Below, piece after piece: positions 17,113 through 30,104 of a DNA stretch of 64,000 nt (positions are counted from its first letter, which is position 1; each line of letters starts with the position of its first letter). The translations under genes and the position numbers were made by a program. Under the pieces are notes generated by a model, which did not search any database, was not told the origin of the DNA, and saw only the letters and a program-made list of their open reading frames with translations. The stretch is from Lysobacter solisilvae (GTDB lineage: Bacteria; Pseudomonadota; Gammaproteobacteria; Xanthomonadales; Xanthomonadaceae), in assembly GCF_016613535.2 (NCBI RefSeq), contig NZ_CP071518.1:186001-250000 (forward strand). The letters run 5' to 3'.

Positions 17113-18177
17113 TCAGTCCGCGGGCCAGAACGCGCGGATGGCGGCGATCCCCTGCCCGCCGTGGTGCCGGGCCGTGGCGAAGTCATCAGGGCCCAGGCCG
17201 CCAATGGCGTACAGCGGCAGGCTGACCTGCTCGCGCAGGGACTCGAAGCCGGACCAGCCCAACACCGGCCCCTGCGGATGCGAAGGCGTCGGCGCCACGG
17301 TGCCGAGCACGGCGAAATCGCAGCCCAGCGCCTGGGCGGCGGCCAAGTCGTCCGCGTCATGGCAGGAGGCGGCGACGGGCAGGTCGGCCGCCAGCGGGCG
17401 GGTCCGCAATTGCGACAGCTGCGCCGCGCGCAGGTGCACGCCGACGCCCAGCTGCCGGGCCAGCTCCGGATCGGCATTGACCAGCACCTGGGCGCCGGCA
17501 CGGTCGGCCAGCGCGGCGGCCTGGGAGGCGAGCCGGCGCCAGCGGTCGGGGGCGCAGTCTGGCGCGCGCAGCTGCACGCGGCGGATGCCGCCGTCCAGGG
17601 CACGTTCGAAGGCCGACAACCACGCCGTGTCGTCGTCGCCCGGCGACGGCGTGACCAGGTAATACGCGGGCTGGGTCAGCGCGGCCACGACGGGGATGTC
17701 GGCCGGCGGCATCGGATAGTCGGCGAGCTTGTGCACCGGGACCCAGGCCAGCGCCTGGCCTTCCAGGCCACGCAACGGCCCCTTCCAGGCCCGGATGGCG
17801 TAGACATCCAGCCGCAGCCGCTTGTGCGGATAGGCCTGCGGCACGCGGATGAGGGCGTCGCCGACCTCCGCCTCGATGCCCAGTTCCTCGCGCAACTCGC
17901 GGCGCAGCGCGGCCGCGGGTGTTTCTTCGGGTTCGTGTTTGCCGCCCGGGAATTCCCACAGGCCGGCCAGGTCGCGGCCCTGCGTGCGCCGCGCCAGCAG
18001 GATGCGGCCGCGGGCATCGCGGATGACGCCGGCGACGACTTCGACGGGCGCGCCCGCTGCCGGGTCGGGCCCGGGAGACGGCGGGCCCGTCGGGGGTTCG
18101 GGATCGTGGCCCGGAGGGCGGGCCGGGTCGCGGGTGGGTCCGCGGGCCGGTTCGCGTTGTCCGCCCCCGATGCTCAC
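17113..18177 (-). CDS. Nudix hydrolase (MutT-like) fused to a thiamine-phosphate-synthase-like domain
   Basis: Two-domain protein. Residues about 40-175 are a Nudix domain: GVIRDARGRILLARR and the Nudix box GKHEPEETPAAALRRELREE. MutT-type members sanitise 8-oxo-dGTP. Residues about 180-354 resemble ThiE/TenI (HLRAAQLS, CDFAVLGTVAPTPSHP, YAIGGLGPDD), a fusion known in many proteobacterial MutT proteins; that half probably lacks ThiE activity. I start it at GTG 18177 (MSIGGGQREP), 25 nt after the secA stop; the first 35 residues are low-complexity, so a later start is possible. Confidence 0.87.
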   Translation of the reverse strand: MSIGGGQREPARGPTRDPARPPGHDPEPPTGPPSPGPDPAAGAPVEVVAGVIRDARGRILLARRTQGRDLAGLWEFPGGKHEPEETPAAALRRELREELGIEAEVGDALIRVPQAYPHKRLRLDVYAIRAWKGPLRGLEGQALAWVPVHKLADYPMPPADIPVVAALTQPAYYLVTPSPGDDDTAWLSAFERALDGGIRRVQLRAPDCAPDRWRRLASQAAALADRAGAQVLVNADPELARQLGVGVHLRAAQLSQLRTRPLAADLPVAASCHDADDLAAAQALGCDFAVLGTVAPTPSHPQGPVLGWSGFESLREQVSLPLYAIGGLGPDDFATARHHGGQGIAAIRAFWPAD

Positions 18178-18202
18178 GGACCCTGCAGCTCCCGCCGCGC
18201 TG

Positions 18203-20935
<2,733 letters not shown>

Positions 20936-20991
20936 GGTTGGGCTTGTTCTTCTGGGGGGCGCACCGGAAGGACCGGCGGCTCGGAAAAATG

Positions 20992-21033
20992 AAAAAAGGG
21001 CGCGGGGCGCCCTTTTGGCAACACGCGATTGTA
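20992..21033 (-). promoter_or_regulatory. secA promoter -10 and terminator-like leader hairpin
   Basis: On the minus strand a -10 TACAAT (21028-21033) would start transcription near 21021. Right after it comes a perfect 10-bp stem AAAAGGGCGC / GCGCCCTTTT with a CCC loop (20994-21016) followed by a run of six T. This is an intrinsic-terminator shape, some 60 nt before the secA ATG. It may act as an attenuator, or may only end readthrough from the M23 gene. Confidence 0.5.
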
Positions 21034-21113
21034 GCTTGTTGGGGCTGGGCGGGCGCCTATCAAGTCCGGTGCCGGGCGCCACGCCCCTCCCCGGACGGTC
21101 CGCCGGACGCCGC

Positions 21114-21146
21114 AAACAAAAACGGCGCGATCCGCATCGCGCCGTT
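21114..21146 (-). terminator. Terminator of the M23 peptidase gene
   Basis: Perfect 11-bp stem AACGGCGCGAT / ATCGCGCCGTT with a 4-nt loop, followed on the minus strand by TTTGTTTG. It lies 30 nt past the peptidase stop and separates that gene from secA. Confidence 0.85.
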
Positions 21147-21176
21147 TTCGTGGAGGGCCCGCAGGACCCGGCCGGT

Positions 21177-22094
21177 TCAGCCGTGCGCCAGGGGCGACTG
21201 CTGGCTGAGGAACTTCTTCGGGTTCACGTAATGACCGTTTTCCCACACTTCGAAGTGGACGTGGGCGCCGGTCGAGCGGCCGGTGGACCCGGCCTTGGCG
21301 ATTTCCTGGCCGGCGCGGATCAGCTCGCCGACCTTGCGCACCAGGCGCGAATTGTGGGCGTAACGGGTCACGTAGCCGTTGCCGTGGTCGACCTCGACCA
21401 CGTTGCCGTAGCCCGAACGGACGCCGGCGAAGCTGACTACGCCGTCGGCCACGGACAGGACCGGGTCGCCGACATCGGCTTCGAAGTCGATGCCCTTGTG
21501 GAACTGGCTGCCGCCCTGGATCGGGTCGGCGCGGCCGCCGAAGCCGGACGTGATGTAGCTGTTGGCGATCGGCTCGCGCGAGGGAACCGAGTTCATGTCC
21601 AGCTGACGGTTGAACAGGAGCGACTCGAGCACCGACAGCTGGTCGCCGGACTGGACGAACTGGCGGTTGAGGTTGTGCAGGCCTTCGCGCAGCTCCGGGG
21701 TGGAGATGTCGCGGACCGGGCCTTCGCCGCCGACGCCGACGGGCTTTTCAAAGTTGAACTCGCCGTCCTGGAGCTGGCCGATACGGGTCAGGCGCTCGCC
21801 CAGGGCGTTGAGGCGGTTGGCCTCGGCCTGCAGCTCGCCCAGGCGGGCGGCCAGTGCATTGACTTCGCGCTGGGACTCGCGACGCACGGCCGCCAGTTGC
21901 GCTTCCTGATTGCCCAGCTCGCTACGCAGACTGGCGGTGCCGACCAGGCCGGCCGCGCCGCCGCCGACGAAACCCACGCCGATCAGGCCGGCGATCACCA
22001 GCGCCGGGCGGCGGGCGCCCAGGGTGGTGACGGCGTCGAGCAGTCGGGCCAGGGGCTTCTTGCGGAATTTGTTTACGATGAGAGGGTGGGTCAT
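21177..22094 (-). CDS. M23-family (LytM) cell-wall metallopeptidase
   Basis: Envelope protein of 305 residues. An N-terminal membrane anchor ([21 protein letters not shown], about 31-51) is followed by a coiled coil (about 55-105), then a C-terminal LytM domain from about 185. Zinc ligands are in [11 protein letters not shown] and in GAHVHFEVW. It belongs to the MepM/NlpD-like group that cleaves cross-links or activates amidases. It lies between secA and lpxC, next to the division cluster, and is divergent from dciA with only 20 bp between the two start codons, so their promoters must overlap each other's coding regions or leaders. Confidence 0.92.
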   Translation of the reverse strand: MTHPLIVNKFRKKPLARLLDAVTTLGARRPALVIAGLIGVGFVGGGAAGLVGTASLRSELGNQEAQLAAVRRESQREVNALAARLGELQAEANRLNALGERLTRIGQLQDGEFNFEKPVGVGGEGPVRDISTPELREGLHNLNRQFVQSGDQLSVLESLLFNRQLDMNSVPSREPIANSYITSGFGGRADPIQGGSQFHKGIDFEADVGDPVLSVADGVVSFAGVRSGYGNVVEVDHGNGYVTRYAHNSRLVRKVGELIRAGQEIAKAGSTGRSTGAHVHFEVWENGHYVNPKKFLSQQSPLAHG

Positions 22095-22114
22095 TTGTTT
22101 CCAGTGTCTATTGA

Positions 22115-22567
22115 ATGTCCGAGCCTAAAAATCCACGTCGCCCCAGTAGTCCGCAGGCCGCGCTCGATGCGCTGCTGGCGGAACCTGCTGGCGACCCGAT
22201 CCGTAGAGCGCTGTGGCTCGACGGGCTGGACCATCAGTTGCGTCCCCTCCTGCCGCCGACACTGGCCGCGCATGCGCGATTGGCCAACTTCGAAAACGGC
22301 AGGCTCGTGTTTTTGGTCGATGGACCGGTATGGCGGGCCAAACTGCGACTCGCGGCTCCGGAACTTCTCGACCGGGCCCGATCCTTCGGGCTTGCTGCTA
22401 CCGAGCTCGTGGTGAAGACGTCCGCGAACCCGTTGGCCGGCAGTGCCTCGCCTTCCCCGGCGAGCCGCGCTGTCAAACCGATGTCCACTGCGTCACAGGA
22501 AGCGCTGAAAGCCGCCCTGGCATCGCTCAAGTCCCCCACTCCGTCAGGGAACGATGTTGCCGAGTGA
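22115..22567 (+). CDS. dciA: DciA-type (DUF721) replicative helicase operator
   Basis: A 150-residue protein with a DUF721 core: LRPLLPPTLAAHARLANFENGRLVFLVDGPVWRAKLRL, the KH-like fold that in characterised DciA proteins assists loading of the replicative helicase DnaB in bacteria lacking DnaC/DnaI loaders. The Ser/Pro/Ala-rich C-terminal tail (about 105-150) is expected to be disordered, as in the family. It is the only plus-strand gene in this part of the window. The start ATG at 22115 has no obvious ribosome site. Confidence 0.82.
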   Translation: MSEPKNPRRPSSPQAALDALLAEPAGDPIRRALWLDGLDHQLRPLLPPTLAAHARLANFENGRLVFLVDGPVWRAKLRLAAPELLDRARSFGLAATELVVKTSANPLAGSASPSPASRAVKPMSTASQEALKAALASLKSPTPSGNDVAE

Positions 22568-22919
22568 CCGGATTTCCCGACGGCCTGCGTTTTAGGGGAG
22601 GCCGCCGATTCTTCCGACGGGGGGCATCCTAACGGCGCAATCCCATGATTTTGTTAAGAAATGGGAAGCCAATTGGCGTTTTGGCGTTAGGAATCCGTTA
22701 AATCTCCACGCGGTGTTCATCTCTGTGACACCGGTCCCGCTGGGGGTTTTCCTCTATGGCCGCTTCGACAGGTGTCCAACCCCCTCCGCGACCCCGGATT
22801 GCTGCGGTGCGGGGTGAGTCGGGCGCAGCCGGCCTTCAGGCAGGCAGAGGGCCCGCCTCGGCGCGGGCCGGGGACATGAACAAGAATGACGGTGGCCCGG
22901 ATCCCGGGCCGGGGGCGGC
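22568..22919. other. Gene-free interval between dciA and lpxC
   Basis: No credible coding frame. The left part is unusually AT-rich for this chromosome, with a CCCAT/ATGGG stem around TTTTGTTAAG (near 22643-22666) and repeated GGCGTT. On the lpxC side are two GC-rich palindromes without T runs: GGCCCGC/GCGGGCC at 22850-22869 and GGCCCGG/CCGGGCC near 22895-22912. These could end convergent transcripts. Confidence 0.4.
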
Positions 22920-23831
22920 TCAGACCGGCAGCGGAGAGCCGTAGGCCACCGGCGACACGCGGGATTCGTCGGGGAAGGTCACTTCTTCCCAGGCCGAACG
23001 CTCGGCGAGCAGGGCACGGACCAGCTTGTTGTTGAGGGCGTGGCCCGACTTGTAACCCTCGTAGGCGCCGATGATCGGGTGGCCGGCCAGGTAGAGGTCG
23101 CCGACCGCGTCGAGGATCTTGTGGCGCACGAACTCGTCGGCGTAGCGCAGGCCGTCGTCATTCAGGACGCGGAACTCGTCCAGCACGATGGCGTTGTCCA
23201 TCGAGCCGCCCAAGCCCAGGTTGCGCTCGCGCATGTACTCCAGGTCGCGCATGAAGCCGAAGGTGCGGGCGCGGCTGACTTCCTTGACATAGGAGGCGGT
23301 GGAGAATTCGACTTCGGCCCGCGACTGGGAGGTCGGGATGGCCGGATGGTCGAAGACCACGGTGAAACCGATCCGGAACCCCTCGTGCGGTTCGAAGCGG
23401 GCCACCTTGTCGCCGTCGCGCACCTCCACCGGACGGCGGATGCGGATGAAGCGCTTGGGCGCTTCCTGCTCGCGGATGCCCGCGGACTGCAGGAGGAAGA
23501 CGAAGGGACCGGCGGAGCCGTCCATGATCGGCACTTCCTGCGCCGACAGATCGATGTAGCAGTTGTCCACGCCCAGGCCGGCCAGGGCGGACAGCAGGTG
23601 TTCGACGGTCATGACCTTGCCGGTGCCGACGCTCAGGCCGGTGCACAGGATGGTCTCGGTGACCAGGTCGGCGCGTGCGGGAATCTCGACGACCGGGTCC
23701 AGGTCGATGCGGCGGAACACGATGCCCGCATCTTCGGGCGCCGGGCGCAGGGTGAGAAACACCTTGTCGCCACTGTGCAGGCCGACGCCGGTGGCGCGGA
23801 TCACATTCTTGAGAGTGCGCTGGCGGAGCAT
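22920..23831 (-). CDS. lpxC: UDP-3-O-acyl-N-acetylglucosamine deacetylase
   Basis: Zinc deacetylase for the first committed step of lipid A synthesis. The 303 residues match the family. Zinc ligands are His in [10 protein letters not shown] (about 78) and His/Asp in [15 protein letters not shown] (about 237 and 241). The general base Glu sits beside the first His, and the active-site His lies in [11 protein letters not shown] (about 264). Its place directly downstream of ftsZ is the classic end of the dcw cluster, though 356 nt separate the two. Confidence 0.97.
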   Translation of the reverse strand: MLRQRTLKNVIRATGVGLHSGDKVFLTLRPAPEDAGIVFRRIDLDPVVEIPARADLVTETILCTGLSVGTGKVMTVEHLLSALAGLGVDNCYIDLSAQEVPIMDGSAGPFVFLLQSAGIREQEAPKRFIRIRRPVEVRDGDKVARFEPHEGFRIGFTVVFDHPAIPTSQSRAEVEFSTASYVKEVSRARTFGFMRDLEYMRERNLGLGGSMDNAIVLDEFRVLNDDGLRYADEFVRHKILDAVGDLYLAGHPIIGAYEGYKSGHALNNKLVRALLAERSAWEEVTFPDESRVSPVAYGSPLPV

Positions 23832-24187
23832 CGGTGCGGTTTCAGTCCTTGGTCAGCCCTTCAGGCCGGGGGAAAAGGACAACTGGCAGCCGTACGGGGC
23901 GGCAAGGTTAACACGCAGGTCGCTGAACCTTAACGAAAACCACCGGGCGGTGCGACCCGTTTCCGCGGACCTGTCACATTTTTCCGGCCTGCCGCGGGAG
24001 GGCGGCGTGAAAACACCGGTCGGCAGCACGCCGACCGGCCAAATACCCGCGGGCGAAAAAGCCCGGGGCCTAGGGTCCAGACGGCCGGGGGACGAATCCG
24101 GCCGCAGGGTGTCGCGGGGCGCCGGCGGGCCGGAGCCCGCCGGTACCTGCGGAGCGGGCCAACGGCCCCCTCCACGATGGCGCCGGA
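23832..24187 (-). other. Gene-free interval between ftsZ and lpxC
   Basis: Holds the lpxC leader. An inverted repeat AAGGTT-N16-AACCTT lies near 23911-23938, some 85-110 nt upstream of the lpxC start. Just after the ftsZ stop (about 24122-24143), CCGGCGGGC-TCC-GGCCCGCCGG forms a strong hairpin without a T run. No coding frame is convincing. Confidence 0.45.
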
Positions 24188-25435
24188 TCAGTCCGCCTGG
24201 CGGCGCAGGAATGCCGGGATGTCCAGGTAGCTGTTGTCGCCGCCGAAGTCGGCCACGGCCGGGGCCGCGGACGGTTCGCTCACCCGCGCGCTGCCGCGCA
24301 GGCTGCCGCCGAAGCTGGGCATGACCGGCTGGGCGTCGACGCGGTCCAGCGCCGAGAACTCCGGCTGTCCGGTGGTGGCGTTGCGCACGAGCTGGATCGG
24401 CGCGCGCTGGTACTCGCGCTCGTTGCCGACCAGCCCCGCGCGCTCGCCGGTGCGGACCGGCTGGCGGGACACGGCGCGGTTCAGGCCGGTCGCGACCACG
24501 GTCACCTTGACCTCGTCCTGCATGTCCGGATCCAGCACCGTGCCGATGACGACGGTCGCGTCCTCGGAGGCGAAGCCCTCGATCGTGCGGCCGACCTCGT
24601 CGAATTCGGCCATGGTGAAGTCCGGGCCGGCGGTGATGTTGACCAGGATGCCGTTGGCGCCCGACAGGTTGACGTCGTCCAGCAGCGGGTTCTGGATGGC
24701 CGATTCAGCCGCGGCCTGTGCGCGGTCGTCGCCGCGCGCCGAGCCGGTGCCCATCATCGCCAGGCCCATCTCGCTCATCACGGTGCGCACGTCGGCGAAG
24801 TCGACGTTGATCAGGCCGGGGCGGACGATCAGGTCGGCGATGCCCTGCACGGCGCCCAGCAGGACGTCGTTGGCGGCGCGGAAGGCCTGGATCATCGTGG
24901 CGTTGCGGCCGAGCACGGTGATCAGCTTCTCGTTGGGGATGGTGATCAGCGAATCGCAGTGGTGGCTGAGTTCCTCGATGCCCTTGAGCGCCACCTGCAT
25001 GCGGCGGCGGCCCTCGAACGGGAACGGCTTGGTGACCACGGCCACGGTCAGGATGCCCATCTCCTTGGCCAGCTGCGCCACCACCGGCGCCGCGCCGGTA
25101 CCGGTGCCGCCGCCCATGCCGGCGGTGATGAAGACCATGTCGGCGCCCTGCAGGGCGTCCATGATGCGTTCGCGGTCTTCCAGCGCGGCCTGGCGGCCCA
25201 CCTCCGGATTCGCGCCCGCACCCAGGCCCTTGGTGACGTTGCAGCCCAGCTGCAGCTGCAGTTTCGCGCCGCAGTTCTTGATCGCCTGCGCGTCGGTATT
25301 GGCGGTGATGAATTCCACGCCGTCGACGCTGCCGTTGACCATGTGCGCCACCGCGTTGCCGCCGCCGCCGCCGACGCCGACGACCTTGATCACCGCGTTC
25401 GGGGCCATCTTCTCGAGTAGTTCAAAGTGCGCCAT
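24188..25435 (-). CDS. ftsZ: Cell division protein FtsZ
   Basis: Tubulin-like GTPase that forms the division ring. The 415-residue protein carries [15 protein letters not shown] near the N-terminus, the tubulin signature [13 protein letters not shown] (about 106-118), a variable linker, and the conserved C-terminal peptide [11 protein letters not shown] that binds FtsA and ZipA. It starts 94 nt after ftsA. The spacer repeats GCAGCACGCAACA twice on the minus strand. A clean ribosome site (GAGGACGAGGAC) precedes the ATG. Confidence 0.98.
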   Translation of the reverse strand: MAHFELLEKMAPNAVIKVVGVGGGGGNAVAHMVNGSVDGVEFITANTDAQAIKNCGAKLQLQLGCNVTKGLGAGANPEVGRQAALEDRERIMDALQGADMVFITAGMGGGTGTGAAPVVAQLAKEMGILTVAVVTKPFPFEGRRRMQVALKGIEELSHHCDSLITIPNEKLITVLGRNATMIQAFRAANDVLLGAVQGIADLIVRPGLINVDFADVRTVMSEMGLAMMGTGSARGDDRAQAAAESAIQNPLLDDVNLSGANGILVNITAGPDFTMAEFDEVGRTIEGFASEDATVVIGTVLDPDMQDEVKVTVVATGLNRAVSRQPVRTGERAGLVGNEREYQRAPIQLVRNATTGQPEFSALDRVDAQPVMPSFGGSLRGSARVSEPSAAPAVADFGGDNSYLDIPAFLRRQAD

Positions 25436-25529
25436 GTCCTCGTCCTCTTGTTATGTGGTGCTTATGGGTAATCGGGTGTTGCGTGCTGCCATTGCGTGGT
25501 GCGTGGTGCTGTTGCGTGCTGCATGAAAA

Positions 25530-26765
25530 CTAGAATTCGCCGCGGTACCAGCTCTTCAGGCGATTGAAGAGACTGCCCGCGCGGCCCGCGGAGATCGTCG
25601 GCCGGCGCGGATTCTCGATCTGGCTGCCCATCAGCAGCAGGCCCACGCCGGTGGCATGCACCGGGTTGCCCACCACTTCGCCCAGGCCGGTCACGTGCTG
25701 CGGGATGCCCACGCGCACCGGCATCTGCAGCATTTCCTCGGCCAGTTCGACCACGCCTTCCATCTTGGCCGCGCCGCCGGTGAGCACCATGCCGGCGCGC
25801 ACGTGCGGCTCGAAGCCGCTGCGGCGCAGTTCGGCCTGGATCATCTCGAAGATCTCCTCGTAGCGCGCCTGCACGGCCTGCGCGAGCGAGTGGCGCGGCA
25901 TGCGGCGCGGCGGGCGGTCGCCGACGCTGGGCACCTGGATGGATTCCTCGGCGGTCGCCATCTGCGCCAGCGCGCAGGCGTAGCGGACCTTGATCTGCTC
26001 GGCCTCCGGCGTGGGCGTGCGCAGCATGTGCGCGATGTCCTCGGTGACCTTGTCGCCGGCGATGGGCAGGCTGGCGCTGTGCGCGATCGCGCCCTGCACG
26101 AATACCGCGATGTCGGTGGTGCCGGCGCCGATGTCGACCAGCACCACGCCCAGTTCGCGTTCGTCGCTGGTCAGCACGGCGGTGCTGGAGGCCAGCACGC
26201 TCAGCACCAGGTCGTCGACCTGCAGGCCGCAACGCTGCACGCACTTGCTGATGTTGGCCGCGGCCGACTGCGCGCAGACGACCAGGTGGGCGTGCACTTC
26301 CAGCCGCACGCCGGTCATGCCGACCGGGTTGCGGATGCCTTCCTGCGAATCGTCCAGCACGTAGTCGCGGGCGATGGCGTGCAGGATCTTCTGGTCGGCG
26401 GGAATGGCCACGGCCTTGGCCGCCTCGAGCACGCGGTCCAGGTCGGTGTAGCTGACCTCGCCGTCGCGGATCGGGGCGATGCCCTGCGAGTTGCGGCACT
26501 GGATGTGGCTGCCGGAGATGGAGGCGTAGACGGAGCGGATCTCGCAGCCGGCCATCAGCTCGGCCTCCTCGATCGCGCGCTGGATCGACTGCACGGTCGA
26601 TTCGATATCGACCACCACGCCGCGCTTGAGCCCGCGGGATTCGTGCGAGCCGATGCCGATCACCTCGATGGGCGCGCCGGGCGAGTACTCACCCACCAGC
26701 GCCACCACTTTCGAGGTGCCGATGTCGAGTCCGACGATGAGCGACTTGTCGCCTTTGCGGTTCAT
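25530..26765 (-). CDS. ftsA: Cell division protein FtsA
   Basis: Actin-like protein that tethers FtsZ to the membrane. The frame encodes 411 residues from MNRKGDKSLIVGLDIGTSKV, with phosphate loop DIGAGTTDIAVF and the adenosine motif MVLTGGAAKMEGV. The C-terminal amphipathic membrane helix is FNRLKSWYRGEF. The start overlaps the ftsQ stop (ATGA), so translation is coupled. The same reading frame stays open far upstream through ftsQ, but the family N-terminus fixes the start here. Confidence 0.97.
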   Translation of the reverse strand: MNRKGDKSLIVGLDIGTSKVVALVGEYSPGAPIEVIGIGSHESRGLKRGVVVDIESTVQSIQRAIEEAELMAGCEIRSVYASISGSHIQCRNSQGIAPIRDGEVSYTDLDRVLEAAKAVAIPADQKILHAIARDYVLDDSQEGIRNPVGMTGVRLEVHAHLVVCAQSAAANISKCVQRCGLQVDDLVLSVLASSTAVLTSDERELGVVLVDIGAGTTDIAVFVQGAIAHSASLPIAGDKVTEDIAHMLRTPTPEAEQIKVRYACALAQMATAEESIQVPSVGDRPPRRMPRHSLAQAVQARYEEIFEMIQAELRRSGFEPHVRAGMVLTGGAAKMEGVVELAEEMLQMPVRVGIPQHVTGLGEVVGNPVHATGVGLLLMGSQIENPRRPTISAGRAGSLFNRLKSWYRGEF

Positions 26766-27625
26766 GCAGTTTCCAGAAGCGATGCAGCGGGAGCGGTGAA
26801 GGGGGATGGCGGAAGCCGAAGGCGTGCGGTCGGAGGTGCGGGCGCGTCGTCGACCGGGGCCGGCAGCGCAGGCCGCAGCGGCGCCGACCCGTTGTCGCGG
26901 GGCGCGTCGTCGCCATCCCGCGTCTGCGGCAACGACGCCCAGACCAGTGCGAATCCATTGGTGTAACGCAGGTCCGCGCGATCGAGCCGCTGCGCGTCCT
27001 CGCTCATGAGCTGCGGCAGCAGCCGGACAAAGCGGCTCAACCGTGCCCGCGCCTGGCTGCGGCCGAGGATCACCCGCGCACCGTTGTCCAAGGTGAGCGT
27101 CCAGCTGCCGCGCGGGTCGAGTTCCACTGCGCGCACGTCCAGGCCGACCGGGGCCAGCAGCTCGCGCGACTCGTTGTAGAGCGCGACCACCTCGTCGGCG
27201 CGGGCATCGGGTGCGCGGAACGACGGCAGGCCGCGCGGTGCGGGGGTGCCCTGCTCCGGGAACAGCCGGCCGTGGGCCGACAGCAGGCGCTTGTCGCCCC
27301 AATGCGCGAAGGGCTGGTGCTCGACGATGCGCACCTCCAGCACGTCGGGCCAGCGCTTGCGCACTTCGGCAGACTCCACCCATGGCAGCCGCGCGACGGC
27401 CGTCTGCGCGGCGTCCAGGTCGACGGCGAAGAAGCCGCGGCGGGCGAACGGGGACAGCGTCTGCCGCAGCTGCGCGCCGTCGACGCGACGGAACTCGCCC
27501 GTCGCGCGCAGCCGGGTCAGCGGCCAGTGGCCCGCACCGACCCAGCCGTTGAGCACGGCCACGACCGGCAGCACGACCAGCGCCAGCGCGAGGACCCACC
27601 CGACGATGCGCAGCAGCGCGTTCAC
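26762..27625 (-). CDS. ftsQ: Cell division protein FtsQ
   Basis: Bitopic divisome protein, 287 residues. A short cytoplasmic tail and one membrane helix (IVGWVLALALVVLPVVAVLNGW) are followed by a POTRA domain (GEFRRVDGAQLRQTLSPF) and the FtsQ/DivIB domain (LPWVESAEVRKRWPDVLEVRIVEHQPFAHW). The C-terminal 45 residues are Pro/Ala-rich. GTG start at 27625 shares one base with the ddlB stop (TAGTG); the stop shares 4 nt with ftsA. Confidence 0.94.
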   Translation of the reverse strand: MNALLRIVGWVLALALVVLPVVAVLNGWVGAGHWPLTRLRATGEFRRVDGAQLRQTLSPFARRGFFAVDLDAAQTAVARLPWVESAEVRKRWPDVLEVRIVEHQPFAHWGDKRLLSAHGRLFPEQGTPAPRGLPSFRAPDARADEVVALYNESRELLAPVGLDVRAVELDPRGSWTLTLDNGARVILGRSQARARLSRFVRLLPQLMSEDAQRLDRADLRYTNGFALVWASLPQTRDGDDAPRDNGSAPLRPALPAPVDDAPAPPTARLRLPPSPFTAPAASLLETA

Positions 27626-28656
27626 TACGCGGCGGCCTCCGTCGTCGAGGCCAGCACGGTCTGCTCGAGAATGCGCCAGCACAGCTCCTCGAACGACACG
27701 CCGACCTGGCGCGCGGCCTTGGGTACCAGCGAGTGGCTGGTCATGCCCGGCGCGGTGTTGACCTCCAGCAGGAAGAAGCGGCCCGTGCTGCGGTCGCGCA
27801 TGACGTCCACACGGCCCCAGCCGCGGCAGCCGGCGGCGACGAAGGCCTCCAGCGCGACCTGGCGGATCTCGGTCTCGTCCTGGCCGCTCAGGCCGGGGCA
27901 CAGGTACTGCGTGTCCTCGGCGATGTACTTGGCGTTGTAGTCGTACCACTCGCCCTTGGGCACGATCCTGATCGAGGGCAGCGCGTGGTGCATGGCGCCG
28001 TCGCCGAGCACGCCCACCGTCAGCTCGTCGCCGACGATCATCTGCTCCATCAGCATCTCGCCGGGATAGCGCGCGGCCAGGTCCATCGCCGCATCGAGGC
28101 CGGCGTCGTCGAACACGCGCGAGACGCCCACGCTGGAACCTTCGCACGAGGGCTTGAGGATCACCGGCAGGCCCAGCTCACGCGCGGCCTCGTGGACGTC
28201 GTCGCCCTTGGACAGGCGCACGTAACGCGGCGTGGGCAGGCCCAGCGACAGCCACACCTGCTTGGTGCGGATCTTGTCCATGCTCAGCGAGGAGCCCAGC
28301 ACGTTGGAACCGGTATAGGGCACGCCCAGCGCTTCGAGCAGTCCCTGCAGCACGCCGTCCTCACCACCGCCCTTGTTGCCGTGCAGGATGTTGAACACAC
28401 GGTCGACGCCGCCGTGGCGGATGGCGTCGATCAGCGCGGGGATGCCGTCCACCGCGAACGCGTCGACGCCGCGGCTGCGCAGCGCCTCGAGCACGTTGCG
28501 GCCCGAGTCCAGCGACACCTCGCGCTCGGAACTGGTGCCGCCCATGAGCACGGCGACGCGGCCGAACACGGCGGCGTCGCGTACGCGCGGCGGAAGCAGC
28601 GGCAGCGGGGTCGCCGAAGAGGCGGGATCCTGCGCGGAATAGTCAGGCACGTTCAC
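27625..28656 (-). CDS. ddlB: D-alanine--D-alanine ligase B
   Basis: ATP-grasp ligase that makes the D-Ala-D-Ala dipeptide for peptidoglycan. The predicted 343 residues include [52 protein letters not shown] and the metal-binding ending [23 protein letters not shown] at 28656 is used as start because it overlaps the murC stop (GTGA) and gives the right length; the N-terminal 30 residues before VAVLMGG are longer than in E. coli DdlB. Confidence 0.96.
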   Translation of the reverse strand: MNVPDYSAQDPASSATPLPLLPPRVRDAAVFGRVAVLMGGTSSEREVSLDSGRNVLEALRSRGVDAFAVDGIPALIDAIRHGGVDRVFNILHGNKGGGEDGVLQGLLEALGVPYTGSNVLGSSLSMDKIRTKQVWLSLGLPTPRYVRLSKGDDVHEAARELGLPVILKPSCEGSSVGVSRVFDDAGLDAAMDLAARYPGEMLMEQMIVGDELTVGVLGDGAMHHALPSIRIVPKGEWYDYNAKYIAEDTQYLCPGLSGQDETEIRQVALEAFVAAGCRGWGRVDVMRDRSTGRFFLLEVNTAPGMTSHSLVPKAARQVGVSFEELCWRILEQTVLASTTEAAA

Positions 28657-30104
28657 TTGCGTTCTCCGGAAAAGCCGTGCGCGGCGATGTGCTGCGCGGC
28701 ATGGCCGATGTCGCCCGCGCCCATCATCAGCAGCAGGTCGCCATCGGCGAGGACGTCGGGCAGCACGGCGGCCAGGTCGGCCGCGCCATTCACCACGACG
28801 GGATCGATGCGGCCGCGCGCGCGGATGGCGCGCGCCAGCGACTTGGCGTCCGCGCCGGCGATGGGGGCCTCGCCCGCGGGATAGACCTCCGTCAGCACCA
28901 GGGTGTCGACCGTGGACAGCACGGAGGCGAATTCGTCGAACAGGTCGCGGGTGCGGCTGTAGCGATGCGGCTGGAAGGCCACGACCAGGCGCTTGTCCGG
29001 CCAGCCCCCGCGCGCGGCGGCGAAGACCGCTTCCAGTTCCTTGGGATGGTGGCCGTAGTCGTCGACCAGGGTCACCATGCCGCGCGGCGCCTGCAATTGC
29101 GCCAGCAGATTGAAGCGGCGGCCGATCCCGGCGAAGTGCTCCAGCGCGTTGGCGATCGCCTGCGCCGGCACGCCCAGCTGCCAGCCCACGGCCGCCGCCG
29201 CCAGCGCGTTCTGCACGTTGTGCCGGCCGGGCAGCGCCAGCCGGATCGGGGTGCGGGTGCCGTCGGGCAGGCTCAGCATGAACATCATCCGCGCGCCCTG
29301 CTGGCTGACGTCCTCGGCGCGCACGTCGGCCTGCTCGGCGAAGCCATAGGTGATGACATGGCGCGTGGTGTTCTTCGCCAGCGCGGCGACTTCCGCGTCG
29401 TCGATGCACAGCACGGCCAGCCCGTAGAACGGCAGGTGGTGCAGGAATTCGTCGAACGCGGCCTTCACCTTGCCGAAGTCGCCGCCATAGTTTTCCAGAT
29501 GGTCGGCGTCGATGTTGGTGACCACGGCCATCTGCGGATGCAGGCGCAGGAAGCTGCCGTCGCTCTCGTCGGCCTCGGCCACCAGCCAGTCGCCCTTGCC
29601 CAGGCGGGCATTGGCGCCGGCGGCGAGCAGCTGGCCGCCGATGACGAAGGTGGGGTCCAGGCCGCCTTCGGCGAGCACGCTGGCGGTGAGCGAGGTGGTC
29701 GTGGTCTTGCCGTGCGTGCCGGCCACCGCGATGCCGCGCTTGAAGCGCATCAGCTCGGCCAGCATTTCCGCGCGCGGCACGATCGGAATGCGCTGCGAGC
29801 GGGCTTCCATCAGTTCGGGGTTGTCCGGCCTGATCGCCGAGGACACGACGATGCAATCGCAGCCCAGCACGTTGGCGGCGGCATGCCCGCGCACGACCTC
29901 GATCCCCAGCGACGACAGCCGCCGGGTGACCGCGTTCTCGGCCATGTCCGAGCCGGACACCTTGTAGCCCAGCGTGCACAGCACTTCGGCGATGCCGCTC
30001 ATGCCCACGCCGCCGATGCCGACGAAGTGCACGCGCGCGCCTGCACCACCCTGGGCGATCAGTTCGCCGGTGTGCTGCATGTGGTGGCGGCGGGCGGGGG
30101 TCAT
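28653..30104 (-). CDS. murC: UDP-N-acetylmuramate--L-alanine ligase
   Basis: First amino-acid ligase of the stem peptide, cytoplasmic. The 483-residue protein has the Rossmann start [18 protein letters not shown], the ATP loop [11 protein letters not shown], and Mur ligase motifs [20 protein letters not shown] and [13 protein letters not shown], then [12 protein letters not shown]. The ATG at 30104 overlaps the stop of a 29-codon frame that in turn overlaps the murG stop. Overlaps ddlB by 4 nt. Confidence 0.97.
   Translation of the reverse strand: MTPARRHHMQHTGELIAQGGAGARVHFVGIGGVGMSGIAEVLCTLGYKVSGSDMAENAVTRRLSSLGIEVVRGHAAANVLGCDCIVVSSAIRPDNPELMEARSQRIPIVPRAEMLAELMRFKRGIAVAGTHGKTTTTSLTASVLAEGGLDPTFVIGGQLLAAGANARLGKGDWLVAEADESDGSFLRLHPQMAVVTNIDADHLENYGGDFGKVKAAFDEFLHHLPFYGLAVLCIDDAEVAALAKNTTRHVITYGFAEQADVRAEDVSQQGARMMFMLSLPDGTRTPIRLALPGRHNVQNALAAAAVGWQLGVPAQAIANALEHFAGIGRRFNLLAQLQAPRGMVTLVDDYGHHPKELEAVFAAARGGWPDKRLVVAFQPHRYSRTRDLFDEFASVLSTVDTLVLTEVYPAGEAPIAGADAKSLARAIRARGRIDPVVVNGAADLAAVLPDVLADGDLLLMMGAGDIGHAAQHIAAHGFSGERK

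Noticed and set aside
22756..22944. 62-codon frame upstream of lpxC stop
   Set aside because: Gly/Pro/Ala-rich, runs into lpxC, no ribosome site or family match.
27625..29979. Very long ddlB and ftsA/ftsQ frames that extend far upstream of the conserved starts
   Set aside because: Their N-terminal parts lie over murC and ftsQ in a shadow frame; family N-termini and the 1-4 nt overlaps fix the real starts.
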